A stretch of 64,000 nt of DNA, from contig NZ_JBNGOP010000005.1 in NCBI RefSeq assembly GCF_050589625.1, positions 62,001-126,000 on the forward strand. The letters run 5' to 3'. Under the pieces are notes generated by a model that saw only the letters and a program-made list of their open reading frames with translations, was not told the origin of the DNA and made no database searches. Origin of the DNA: Pelagihabitans sp947500445. GTDB lineage: Bacteria; Bacteroidota; Bacteroidia; Flavobacteriales; Flavobacteriaceae. Position 1 is the first letter of the stretch. Each line of letters starts with the position of its first letter. Both the position numbers and the translations under genes were made by a program. Shown in pieces: positions 42,175 through 51,582 of this stretch.

Positions 42175-43455
42175 ATGAAAGTACTTTGGGTAACTAATAT
42201 TGTATTTCCAGAAGTAGCAACTAAGTTAGGTTGTCCTTCACCTGTAGTTGGTGCCTGGATGTACGTTCTGGCAAAAGACTTATCCGATAGTGGGATTTCT
42301 CTAACGGTCGTTGCGGCCAGGACGAATATGCCAGACTTTCATTATGATTCTGGTAAGTTGTCATATTATTTAATTCATAGTAAACGTAAGATTACGGAGT
42401 TGGATAAACAGTTAAAACTGAAATGGGAAGCTGTCATAAAAGCCGTAAAACCTGATATTGTTCATATTCATGGAACAGAATATGCTTATGGGCTTTGTTT
42501 GATGCATTATTTTCCACAATTGAGATACATCATATCGATTCAGGGCGTTTTGAATGTTATAGCTGAGAATTATGCGGGCGGTATTGACGCTGGAACTATA
42601 AAGCGGAATCTTACCATAAGAGATTTAATTCAAAGGGATGGTATTTCAAAAGGAAAGCGCGCTTATATGAAATGGGCAAAAACAATTGAAGATAGATATT
42701 TCTCTTTGGCTACTGATGTTATTGGGCGTACACAATTTGACTTTGAATATATTCAATCTCGGCAAAAGAAAATAAATTATCATTTCTGTAACGAGTCTCT
42801 CCGTGATGGATTTTATGATAGCAATAAATGGAATCTTGAGGATGTTAATACACATTCAATATTTATTAGCCAGGCGGTAAACCCAATTAAAGGGCTGCAT
42901 ATGGTGTTAGGTGCCGTTGATTTATTAAAGAAGGAATTTCCAAACATTCGAATTAAAGTCGGCGGCCGTAATATTTTAAGGGATTCCTCTACGCTCTATG
43001 ACAAGGTAAAACGTTCAGGGTATGGGAAAATTATTAAATCACTGATACGGCGTTTCAGTTTGCAGGATACTATTTTTTTTTTAGGAGAACTAGATGAAAA
43101 ACAGATGATTTCAGAGTATTTAAAATGTCATGTGTTCGTTTGTCCATCAATAATAGAGAACAGTCCAAATTCATTGGGGGAGGCTCAGATTCTTGGCGTA
43201 CCTTGTGTTGCTACGGCTGTAGGGGGGATACCTAGTATGGTGATACATGAAAAGACGGGTTTGCTCTATAATTTTGAGGATATTAAGGCTCTGGCGGAAA
43301 ATCTAAAAAAATTGTTTAACGATAATAGTTTGGCTTTATCTATTTCAAAAGAATCGAAGAAAGTGGCTGCCAAGAGACATGATAGGTTAGCAAATTCCAA
43401 CCGTACTATTGAAATTTATAATCGGTTGTTACAACAAAATAGCGATATAGGGTGA
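42175..43455 (+). CDS. glycosyltransferase family 4
   Basis: GT-B transferase of 426 residues. It has VLWVTNIVFPEVATKLG at the start, IVHIHGTEYAYG, IFISQAVNPIKGLHMVLGAV, and the C-terminal VCPSIIENSPNSLGEAQILG with ATAVGGIPSMV. It is separated from the preceding transferase by 91 bp, so it may have its own promoter. The next gene starts in a 4-bp overlap (GTGA). Confidence 0.9.
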   Translation: MKVLWVTNIVFPEVATKLGCPSPVVGAWMYVLAKDLSDSGISLTVVAARTNMPDFHYDSGKLSYYLIHSKRKITELDKQLKLKWEAVIKAVKPDIVHIHGTEYAYGLCLMHYFPQLRYIISIQGVLNVIAENYAGGIDAGTIKRNLTIRDLIQRDGISKGKRAYMKWAKTIEDRYFSLATDVIGRTQFDFEYIQSRQKKINYHFCNESLRDGFYDSNKWNLEDVNTHSIFISQAVNPIKGLHMVLGAVDLLKKEFPNIRIKVGGRNILRDSSTLYDKVKRSGYGKIIKSLIRRFSLQDTIFFLGELDEKQMISEYLKCHVFVCPSIIENSPNSLGEAQILGVPCVATAVGGIPSMVIHEKTGLLYNFEDIKALAENLKKLFNDNSLALSISKESKKVAAKRHDRLANSNRTIEIYNRLLQQNSDIG

Positions 43456-44549
43456 AAAAAATTCTTTTTATTTTACATTACCCGCCACCGGTGCACGGGG
43501 CGGCAAAGGTTGGCGAGTATATTAAAGAAAGTACTTTGATTAACAACAGTTTTCAATGTCGTTATATTAATTTGGGAACTTCTATTAATGTAGATGAAAT
43601 TGGAAAAACTGGTTTTCTTAAGTTAAAAAGGTACTTTTCTATTTTGGTTTCATCCTATGTACAATTAAGGAAATTTAAACCGGATTTGGTTTATCTTACG
43701 TTGACCACTACGGGAATAGGTTTCTTTAAAGATGCGATGGTAGTGTTCTTGGTCAAATTATTTAAAGTACCCGTTCTTTTTCATTTTCATAATAAAGGCA
43801 TAAAAAACAAGCAGAATGAATGGTATTATTCCCTGTTCTATAAAAAAGTCTTTAGAGACGCCAATGCAATTTTGCTATCGCCATATCTGTATGATGATGT
43901 AGCAAGATACATTCCGAAGGAAAAAGTGCACTATTGTGCAAATGGTATTCCAGAGGTTAGTTCAACACCTGTCGACCATCAAAAAACAGAAAATGTAAAG
44001 CCTGTAAGTATTCTGTTCCTATCCAATTTGATAAAATCAAAAGGGGTCAATGTACTTGTACATGCTTGTAAGTTTTTAAAAGATAAAAATTTGGACTTTG
44101 AATGTGTTTTTGTTGGCGGTGAGGGAGATATTTCAGTACCACGATTTCGAGATACTATCGATTACTATGATGTTAAGGACTACGTGCGTTATGATGGGCG
44201 CAAGTATGGAATTGAAAAAGAAGAGGCCTATAGAAATGCGGACATTTTTGTCTTACCTACAATGTATAAAAATGAATGCTTTCCTTTAGTGCTTTTGGAA
44301 GCGATGCAGTATGGCCTGCCCGTCATATCAACTGATGAAGGGGGTATTCCAGAAATAGTGGAGGATGGGGTTTCTGGTTTTTTGATTGAAAAACAATCGG
44401 CGCAGGAATTATCCGAAAAGTTGGCACAATTGATAAAAGACTCCGATCAGCGAACCAAGATGGGTAGAGAAGGAAGAAGGCGATATTTAGAACGGTTTAC
44501 GAAAGAAACCTTTGAAAAACGATTTTTAGAGATTATCTCCTCTTTGTAA
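43452..44549 (+). CDS. glycosyltransferase family 4
   Basis: GT-B transferase of 365 residues. It starts with GTG in a 4-bp overlap with the previous gene. It has ILFILHYPPPVHGAAKVGEY, the Rossmann-like FLSNLIKSKGVNVLVHAC, FVLPTMYKNECFPLVLLEAM and ISTDEGGIPEIVEDG, the EX7E-containing donor site. It ends with a normal coiled tail. It is probably the last cytosolic repeat-unit transferase before the export genes. Confidence 0.9.
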   Translation: MKKILFILHYPPPVHGAAKVGEYIKESTLINNSFQCRYINLGTSINVDEIGKTGFLKLKRYFSILVSSYVQLRKFKPDLVYLTLTTTGIGFFKDAMVVFLVKLFKVPVLFHFHNKGIKNKQNEWYYSLFYKKVFRDANAILLSPYLYDDVARYIPKEKVHYCANGIPEVSSTPVDHQKTENVKPVSILFLSNLIKSKGVNVLVHACKFLKDKNLDFECVFVGGEGDISVPRFRDTIDYYDVKDYVRYDGRKYGIEKEEAYRNADIFVLPTMYKNECFPLVLLEAMQYGLPVISTDEGGIPEIVEDGVSGFLIEKQSAQELSEKLAQLIKDSDQRTKMGREGRRRYLERFTKETFEKRFLEIISSL

Positions 44550-44754
44550 GAGGGTTTCTTATTGCCGTTTTTCAGAACTAAGAGCTATAAATATGTCGGG
44601 TGACATATTGGTATTGCAGGTTATCGTAAAAAAACCTTTGAAATGCCTCAATTGGCTATTATTGGTTAAATTGCCGATACAAATTTCACTTAATCCATCA
44701 ACAAATTTTTCTTGTTCCCTATAATTCGATTTTTGGCGAAAAATTGCATCTAAC

Positions 44755-47196
44755 ATGAAAGTCACACCATTTAATTCCGATTCGGATGACAGTAATGAAC
44801 CATTGATTTCCAAATCGACATTACTCAAATATTTGCATTACTGGCATTGGTTCGCGTTTACCGGGTTGTTTGCATTATTTTGTGCTTTTATTTATTTAAG
44901 ATATGCTCCCCCAAAATATTCCTCTGTTGCAAAAATCAGGATAATTGATGAAAATAAGGAGTTGGACCTTGCTTCCAACGCCTTGTCCCCGTTTGCGATG
45001 TACTCAAAAATTAGTTTGGAAAACGAAATGGAGGTCATAAAGTCGTACCGTTTGTTAGCGCAAGTGGTAGATGAGCTAGATCTTGATGTTTCTTATTATT
45101 ATGTGGGTACTATTAAAACTAGGGAAATCTGGTCGGCTCCTTTTGTGGTGGCCAAATCCAATATGAGGGATGATATTGAAAAACCTTTGAAGTTCAAAAT
45201 TAGCTTTGAGTCGGCCCAAGTACTGATCGAGGACAATGTGGGCGACGAATATGAGTTTGCCTACAGCGAATTGGGGGGGCAGATGGAAGGCTTACCATTC
45301 ACCTTATCGCTGCGCAAAGATGTTGACAAAAGCAGATATCTTGATACGGATTTCGAGATAGTTTTTTGGCCCAAAAAACAAGCTGTGGCCGGCTTGCGAA
45401 ATTCCCTTTCGGTTGCGCCCACAAATAAAAAAGGGGAAATATTATCATTGTCGATGGTCAGTGAAAATCCGGAAAAGTCGGAAGATATCCTTAATGTGGT
45501 TATAGACAGGTTTAATAAAGACGGGATTTTGGATCGTCAATTGGTTTCTAAAAGAACTTTGGGTTTTATTGATGAACGGTTTATTTATTTATCGGGCCAA
45601 TTGGACTCTATTGAAGTGAATAAAAAGGATTTTAAACAAGAGAATGACCTCTCTTATTTGGATGAGGATGTAACCTTTACATTAAGGAAAAAGTCCTTAG
45701 CGGATGAAGAGGTAATCAAACTTCGTACCCAACTATCCCTTTCATTACTTCTGAAGCAAACCATACTAAAGGAGGCATCCTATAATCTTCTCCCCTCGGA
45801 TATCGGATTGGAGAACGGTAGTATCAATACCTTGGTCACAGAATACAATAAGTTGTCTTTGGAGCGAACCAAACTGAGTAGAAGTGTAGCTAGCAGTCAT
45901 CCGTCCTTGTTGGAACTCAATACACAATTGGAAAATGGGCGAAAAAATATTTTACAGACATTGGATGTGTACCGAAGGCAAATCAGAACTTCTTTGGGGC
46001 AATACAGTCAGGCAAGTAGTAATGCCGGGGACGACTTTTCAAGATTACCGGAAAAGGAAAAAATGTTACGTGCCATTGAAAGACAACAAGACATTAAAGA
46101 AGGACTTTATAAATTGTTACTGCGAAAACGGGAAGAAGCAGCCATAAATTATGCCGTAACGGCTCCCTCTATAAAAGTGATCGATTACGGACTAACGGGA
46201 CTAAAACCAGTGTCCCCCAAAAAAATATTGGTGTACCCTTCTGCATTATTGTTGGGCCTATTGATTCCTTTTGGAGTGTTGTTCTTTCGATTTTGGTTCG
46301 ACACCAAAATCCACGAGCGCGCCGATGTGGTCAAACAAAACCCTGAAATGCCCATATTGGGGGAAATTCCTTTTTTGGAAGAGGGCGATACTTTTATCAA
46401 TTCTGGCGACCGTTCCATTTTAGCCGAATCCTTTAGGATTTTGGCGACCAACATCACCCATAAGTTGTCGGTGTCAGACGAGGAAGAAGGAAAAGTGGTA
46501 TATGTTACTTCGGCCATTAACGGAGAAGGCAAAACGATGACTGCACTCAACTTGTCCCTGGCCTATGCCAGTTTAAAGAAAAAAGTGTTATTGGTCGGTT
46601 GTGATCTAAGGAACCCTCAATTGCATAAATTTTTTAATATCGATAAAAGCACTGTTGGAATTTCGGACTATTTGAATTCTACATTGTTGGATTTTGACGA
46701 ATGTGTTCACAAGGGCCTCGGAAAAGGAACTTTTCATAAAGTATGCTTTAGTGGACAAATACCTTCTAATCCGCCACAACTGTTGTCGGGCAACCGTTTT
46801 GGTGAGTTTATTGCCCAGGCTAAAAAACTATTTGATTATATCATTATAGATACGGCTCCAAGTATTTTGGTTACCGATACCATTTTGATTTCTAAACATG
46901 CAGACCTGACCTTGTTTGTTCTCCGGGCCGGTTTTACAGAAAAAAAACTACTGGAGTATTCCCGAAATTTGAACGAAACGAAAAAATTCCTTAACATGGC
47001 GTATGTCATCAATAACGTTGGTGAAGGAAGACGGGAAGGGTATAATTACGGCTATGGCTATGGATATCAAGCAAACAGAACGGATAAACATTGGCTAAAG
47101 AACTATGGGGCACAGGTGAAATCACAAGGTTTTATTGCTGCGAGCTTACAGGAATTCAAGATTTTTAAGAAACGTATAAAAGCAAGATTTTTTTAA
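44755..47196 (+). CDS. Wzc-like polysaccharide co-polymerase and tyrosine autokinase
   Basis: Inner-membrane protein of 813 residues that sets chain length and drives export. The N-terminal Wzz domain has a first membrane helix (about 28-48) and a long periplasmic coiled coil, with a second helix near 490-508 (ILVYPSALLLGLLIPFGVLF). The cytosolic BY-kinase domain shows Walker A SAINGEGKTMTALNL, Walker A' LLVGCDLRNPQ, and Walker B YIIIDTAPSILVTD. A Tyr cluster (YNYGYGYGYQ) is present in the tail for autophosphorylation. No Wza-type outer-membrane exporter is in the window, so that part must be encoded elsewhere. Confidence 0.94.
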   Translation: MKVTPFNSDSDDSNEPLISKSTLLKYLHYWHWFAFTGLFALFCAFIYLRYAPPKYSSVAKIRIIDENKELDLASNALSPFAMYSKISLENEMEVIKSYRLLAQVVDELDLDVSYYYVGTIKTREIWSAPFVVAKSNMRDDIEKPLKFKISFESAQVLIEDNVGDEYEFAYSELGGQMEGLPFTLSLRKDVDKSRYLDTDFEIVFWPKKQAVAGLRNSLSVAPTNKKGEILSLSMVSENPEKSEDILNVVIDRFNKDGILDRQLVSKRTLGFIDERFIYLSGQLDSIEVNKKDFKQENDLSYLDEDVTFTLRKKSLADEEVIKLRTQLSLSLLLKQTILKEASYNLLPSDIGLENGSINTLVTEYNKLSLERTKLSRSVASSHPSLLELNTQLENGRKNILQTLDVYRRQIRTSLGQYSQASSNAGDDFSRLPEKEKMLRAIERQQDIKEGLYKLLLRKREEAAINYAVTAPSIKVIDYGLTGLKPVSPKKILVYPSALLLGLLIPFGVLFFRFWFDTKIHERADVVKQNPEMPILGEIPFLEEGDTFINSGDRSILAESFRILATNITHKLSVSDEEEGKVVYVTSAINGEGKTMTALNLSLAYASLKKKVLLVGCDLRNPQLHKFFNIDKSTVGISDYLNSTLLDFDECVHKGLGKGTFHKVCFSGQIPSNPPQLLSGNRFGEFIAQAKKLFDYIIIDTAPSILVTDTILISKHADLTLFVLRAGFTEKKLLEYSRNLNETKKFLNMAYVINNVGEGRREGYNYGYGYGYQANRTDKHWLKNYGAQVKSQGFIAASLQEFKIFKKRIKARFF

Positions 47197-47231
47197 TAAA
47201 GGATACGGAAATCGATTTCAATAACTCAAAA

Positions 47232-47984
47232 ATGCCAAAAAATAGTTCGATAGATTTTCTGGGTTACCATGTTTTCAACGCTTCACTGGAAAACATCCTG
47301 GATAGGGATAAAATACTGGTAAGCACTATAAATCAGTATTCCTATTGTATGGCCCAATCAGATGCGATTTTTAGGGATTCCTTGAAGAGTAGTGACGTGC
47401 TCCTCCCAGATGGGATAGGAATCGTATGGGCGTATAAACTGTTATACGGGAAAAAAATAAAAAAAATTGCAGGTGCCGACCTTCATGAATTTCTCTTGCG
47501 GGATACCAATGAAAAAAATGGTGCGTGTTTTTATATGGGGTCTTCGGAGGATACGCTGAAGAAAATCGAAGCACGAATAGCAGAGGAGTTTCCGAATATT
47601 CGAGTGGGGAGTTACTCGCCCCCTTTCAAGAAAGAGTTTTCGGCCGAAGAAAACCAAGAGATACTTAGGGCGGTAAACGACTTTAAACCGGATGTCCTTT
47701 TTGTGGGGATGACAGCACCAAAACAGGAAAAATGGAGCATGGAGCATAAGACAAGGCTCGATGCCTCATTAATATGTTCGATCGGTGCGGTATTCGACTT
47801 TTATGCCGGTACCGTAGAGCGTCCAAGCCAAATTTGGATCAATATGGGGTTGGAATGGCTTGGTCGTTTGATAAAAGAGCCGAAACGAATGTGGAAGAGG
47901 TATGTAAATTACGGCTTTGTTTTTGTTTACTACATGTTCAAGGAAGGGATTAAAAAGGGTTTGGGTATGTCGGTAGGCAAGTAA
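47232..47984 (+). CDS. WecG/TagA/CpsF-family glycosyltransferase (GT26)
   Basis: Glycosyltransferase of 250 residues that adds a sugar to a lipid-linked intermediate, often an N-acetylmannosamine-type residue. The family pattern is complete: LLPDGIGIVWAYKLLYGKKI (about 57-76), GADLHEFLL, FVGMTAPKQEKW, CSIGAVFDFYAGTVERPSQ and GLEWLGRLIKEPKR. It lies 36 bp after the Wzc gene. Confidence 0.93.
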   Translation: MPKNSSIDFLGYHVFNASLENILDRDKILVSTINQYSYCMAQSDAIFRDSLKSSDVLLPDGIGIVWAYKLLYGKKIKKIAGADLHEFLLRDTNEKNGACFYMGSSEDTLKKIEARIAEEFPNIRVGSYSPPFKKEFSAEENQEILRAVNDFKPDVLFVGMTAPKQEKWSMEHKTRLDASLICSIGAVFDFYAGTVERPSQIWINMGLEWLGRLIKEPKRMWKRYVNYGFVFVYYMFKEGIKKGLGMSVGK

Positions 47985-48018
47985 ACCATGATTTGAACCA
48001 TTATAGGTATTTTTTCGT

Positions 48019-49743
48019 TTGGAAAATAAAATAGTTAAGGAAAATCTTCACGAGGGGTCTAAAAGCTGGTTTTTGAACAGACCGGCAGTTAATAGGGAAA
48101 TAGAAGGTTATGCTTCTAAAACCAGTATTAATGTCGGTGAGCAAATTGATTTTTACGTAAGTACCAATGCTCCATTTTATAATTTGGATATTTACCGAAT
48201 GGGATGGTATCAAGGAATGGGCGCGAGGCTTGTAACTGCCGAGAAAAAGTTAAAAGGGCTTTTACAGCCTATGCCAAAATCGCAGGTCGAAAACGGTTTG
48301 TTGGAATGTGATTGGAGAAAGTCATACACCTTGTTAACGCATGTTACATGGTGTACCGGTATCTATGTCGCAAAGTTGACGGAGAGCGTAACCCAAAAGC
48401 AGAGCTATATTTTGTTCGTGGTCAGGAACGATGCAAAGGTGTCCGATGTAGTGTTCCAGTTACCGGTGACGACCTATCAGGCCTATAATTATTGGGGAGG
48501 AAAGTCGCTTTACGACTGGGGAAGTGGCGATGCTGAACAATGGGGAGGTTTTCCGGGAAAAAGAGCGTTTAAAGTATCGTTCGATCGCCCCTATGCAAGA
48601 AGCAATAACAGAGCGGCCGCCTATGGTATGGGTGCGGGTGAGTTTTTTTGTAATGTGCAACCTAATTCCAAAAGCACGTACCCTATTAGTAGTGCGGGAT
48701 GGGATTATAATATGGTCCGTTGGTTGGAAAAACAAGGGTATGACGTCGGTTATATCACTAATATCGACACGCATCAAAACAACAGGGCCGTCGTTGAAAC
48801 ATCGATTTTTATTTCACATGGGCATGATGAGTACTGGAGCTTTCAAATGCGCGAAAATGTTAGGAAAAGAATAGGGCAAGGTGGTAACGTCGCCTTTTTT
48901 TCGGGCAACACCATGTACTGGCAAGTAAGGTTGGAGGATAGTGAACTTTCCGGAAGCCCCCTGAGAACTATGGTCTGTTATAAGGACCGTTCTTTAGATC
49001 CGATCAAGACAGGCAGGTGTACGGTAAAGTTTAGGGAGCACCCTCTAAATAATCCGGAAGCAAAGTTAATGGGCGTGCAGCATGTTTTGGATCCCGTTGA
49101 CACAGATTATGTGGTGACAAATGAATCGCATTGGGTATTTGATGGGACTTCCCTCGAGTATGGGGATAAATTAGTGGGGCTTCTTGGCTATGAGGTAGAC
49201 GCAATTTCGGAAGCGTCCCCCCCAAACACTGTTGTGTTGTGTTCTTCTCCCGTGAAAAGTCTAATTCCGGACAATTTTGGTGTTTTTTTACAAAGAAAAG
49301 GTCAATACTGGACACGTAAAGGAATTCAATTTTTTGTAAAGTCTGGTTTCTCCGTAACTTGGGGACGCCGGGCAACCATATTTTTGGGGTTGGGGATACT
49401 AGCATCCATATGTTGCTTATGCTATTATTTATGGCTGTCTAAAATGATTTTAATGGTATTGCTGATGGTTTTAGGGATCTCGTTTGCTTTGGGAATTCTT
49501 CTCCTCGAGTGGCGGGGGCGCGGTGGTGATGCAAAAGATGAGACGACGTCGGATATGACATTATATGAGGATGTAAATGGTGCTATGGTGTTCTCGTCCG
49601 GAGGCATTCAATGGTCTTGGGGCTTAGACGATTTTAACGTTCCTTTGCTCCGTTCTTCCCGAAAAAATACGAATGCCGAGCAGATTACCGCAAACATTAT
49701 AAAACGGTTTATTGGAAATGAAGTTGGAAAACCAAGACGTTAA
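48019..49743 (+). CDS. N,N-dimethylformamidase large-subunit-like protein with internal membrane hairpin
   Basis: Protein of 574 residues related to the large (beta) subunit domain of N,N-dimethylformamidase: EGYASKTSINVGEQIDFYVS, YNLDIYRMGWYQGMGAR, VFQLPVTTYQAYNYWGG, FISHGHDEYWS. Unusually, about 450-500 holds two membrane helices (RATIFLGLGILASICCLCYY and MILMVLLMVLGISFALGILL). The domain resumes after them (MVFSSGGIQWSWGLDDFNVP). There is no signal peptide. The start is TTG at 48019. Real substrate unknown; it may act on a glycan or amide in this cluster (inference). Confidence 0.75.
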   Translation: MENKIVKENLHEGSKSWFLNRPAVNREIEGYASKTSINVGEQIDFYVSTNAPFYNLDIYRMGWYQGMGARLVTAEKKLKGLLQPMPKSQVENGLLECDWRKSYTLLTHVTWCTGIYVAKLTESVTQKQSYILFVVRNDAKVSDVVFQLPVTTYQAYNYWGGKSLYDWGSGDAEQWGGFPGKRAFKVSFDRPYARSNNRAAAYGMGAGEFFCNVQPNSKSTYPISSAGWDYNMVRWLEKQGYDVGYITNIDTHQNNRAVVETSIFISHGHDEYWSFQMRENVRKRIGQGGNVAFFSGNTMYWQVRLEDSELSGSPLRTMVCYKDRSLDPIKTGRCTVKFREHPLNNPEAKLMGVQHVLDPVDTDYVVTNESHWVFDGTSLEYGDKLVGLLGYEVDAISEASPPNTVVLCSSPVKSLIPDNFGVFLQRKGQYWTRKGIQFFVKSGFSVTWGRRATIFLGLGILASICCLCYYLWLSKMILMVLLMVLGISFALGILLLEWRGRGGDAKDETTSDMTLYEDVNGAMVFSSGGIQWSWGLDDFNVPLLRSSRKNTNAEQITANIIKRFIGNEVGKPRR

Positions 49744-50567
49744 AAGCAATATTCGGATAACGTTTGAATTTTTTCGATAGCGATAGTGTCTTTTAAGTGA
49801 TAAAGCACTACAATCCAAAAGATGCTTGGGATTTATAGCTTTTACTACCGCCAAAAACGTTGCGGCGCTCCTTTTTCAACTAACTACATATCAAGTAGTT
49901 ACGCCCTATAGAAAGACACTTCGGTAGTTGATAATTACGGATACATTTAAAATTTACTCCGTCACTGCAGCTTTTATGCAGTGAAACCACTTATGTTTGA
50001 AGTTAAAAATAGCGCAGGCTTTATTGTTATTTGTCGATTAACGGATTCCAGTAACGTCCACTTGCCAAGAAGTGTTGGTTAGTAGAACATTTGTAAAGGT
50101 TTTAGAAGAAATTTTTATACAAAACAATTACTTTGATCAATACCGAAACGGTACGCTGAACTAGAAAGATGTAAGCGTTGTTAGGGTGTGTGCAAGTTCT
50201 GGCTAAAGTGTTAGTCAACGGTAAAATCTGTATTTTATCTAGTTGACCAGCTATTTTTCAACTCGTTCCTGTAAGTTTATAACCTTTTTGAGATAGGGTT
50301 TGTCCTGAAAAATTATTGGCGAAGGATGTACCGTAGTTAGGGTTTTATAGCGGTCTAACCTTTATGTACTGGATAATTACATCACGGTCCAGTAGGTGTT
50401 ATATTGTAGGTACACGTGATATGCATAGGGCTATTTGAAGAGAATGAATGCGGAACAGTTCCGAATTATAAAATAATATAGGTGGGGGCAAGACCCCTGG
50501 ATTTTTATGGTAAATAAAAAAGCCAACAAAAGCGCTCATTAATCGTAGAACAACTAAATCGTTTCAA
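49744..50567. other. 824-bp intergenic region with inverted repeats
   Basis: No credible gene. Three inverted repeats are visible: TAACTAC/GTAGTTA with a 7-nt spacer (49881-49901), CACTGCA/TGCAGTG with a 7-nt spacer (49963-49983), and TACTGGA/TCCAGTA with a 14-nt spacer (50367-50394). None has a T-run. It separates the polysaccharide cluster from the fibre genes and must hold the promoter of the latter. Confidence 0.5.
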
Positions 50568-51575
50568 ATGAAATTTTTTTTAACTGGGATCATCTTTATC
50601 AGTCAATTATTTTGGGTTGCCGCCCAAACCTATCCAAATCAAAACAATCCAAATGCCGAATTACATGTCACCGGGGGCGCGGCAAGCCTGCCACCGTATA
50701 ATGTAAACGAAATTCCATCACAAACAGGATTTGCACCGTATGGAGGCGCTACATGGCAAGCCGTTGCCGACAATACCAACGGAATTACCGACTACGTATT
50801 GGAAATCCAAGGCAATGGTACGACCGCTAGCCCTACCGCTATGTTCAGATTGGGAAACAATAAGAACCAAAAAGTACATGTGGATGTGTACTTAAGGGTG
50901 CTGGCCGGAAGTGGGGCCCGGATCGGTGTCCAAGGGTCGGTTGCGGGACAGGCAAATGGCGGCTACATCGATCTACAATCGGGAATTACCCATTCGGATT
51001 GGAGGTTGTATAGCTTTGATATTGACGATGCCGGGGCATCCGATTACGATTTAAGGTTGCATGTTTCGGCAAGCCTAACGGATGGTAGCGGACGCGTACA
51101 GGTTTTGATATCGTGTAAGGACCGGGAAATTACCACAGGGAGTTCCGTTTGGGCGTTCGCGGGTTCAAGCACTAATATAACCTATCAGCAAGGAAATGTC
51201 GGTATCGGCACCGCCGATCCGGGTGCGGATTGGAAGCTTGCCGTAAACGGGAAGATCCGCGCCAAAGAAATAAAAGTGGAAACAGATTGGGCCGACTATG
51301 TGTTCGAAAAAGACTATCCCTTGCCCACGCTTGCCGAAGTAGAAGCGCATATCGCCCAAAAAGGGCATTTGATCAACATCCCTTCCGCTGCCGAGGTAGA
51401 AGCCAATGGAGTGGAATTGGGTGAAATGAACAAATTGTTGCTGGAGAAGATCGAAGAGTTGACCCTTTACTTGTTAGAGCTTAATAAAAAGATTGAAACA
51501 AAGGATTCTAAAGTTGAACAACTTGAATTACAGCTTAAAGCTTTGAAAAAAAATACTTGCAAAGTTGAACATTGA
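50568..51575 (+). CDS. secreted fibre-like protein, paralogue 1
   Basis: Protein of 335 residues with a signal peptide (MKFFLTGIIFISQLFWVAAQ). The N-terminal domain (20-200) is beta-rich and carbohydrate-binding-module-like, and differs from those of paralogues 2-4. Residues 209-301 form the shared module: GNVGIGTADPGADWKLAVNG, EIKVETDWADYVFEKDYPLP, GHLINIPSAAEVE, LGEMNKLLLEKIEELTLY. A coiled coil follows. This C-terminal type is widespread in Bacteroidota and often labelled tail-fibre protein. No T9SS sorting domain is seen. It ends 8 bp before the next start. Confidence 0.8.
   Translation: MKFFLTGIIFISQLFWVAAQTYPNQNNPNAELHVTGGAASLPPYNVNEIPSQTGFAPYGGATWQAVADNTNGITDYVLEIQGNGTTASPTAMFRLGNNKNQKVHVDVYLRVLAGSGARIGVQGSVAGQANGGYIDLQSGITHSDWRLYSFDIDDAGASDYDLRLHVSASLTDGSGRVQVLISCKDREITTGSSVWAFAGSSTNITYQQGNVGIGTADPGADWKLAVNGKIRAKEIKVETDWADYVFEKDYPLPTLAEVEAHIAQKGHLINIPSAAEVEANGVELGEMNKLLLEKIEELTLYLLELNKKIETKDSKVEQLELQLKALKKNTCKVEH
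51192..51470 (+). repeat. fibre C-terminal module, copy 1
   Basis: 279 bp (93 codons), in the same frame and of the same length as the copies at 52369, 53565 and 54729. No insertions or deletions; nearly the same DNA sequence. Confidence 0.9.
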
Positions 51576-51582
51576 TTGGGGC

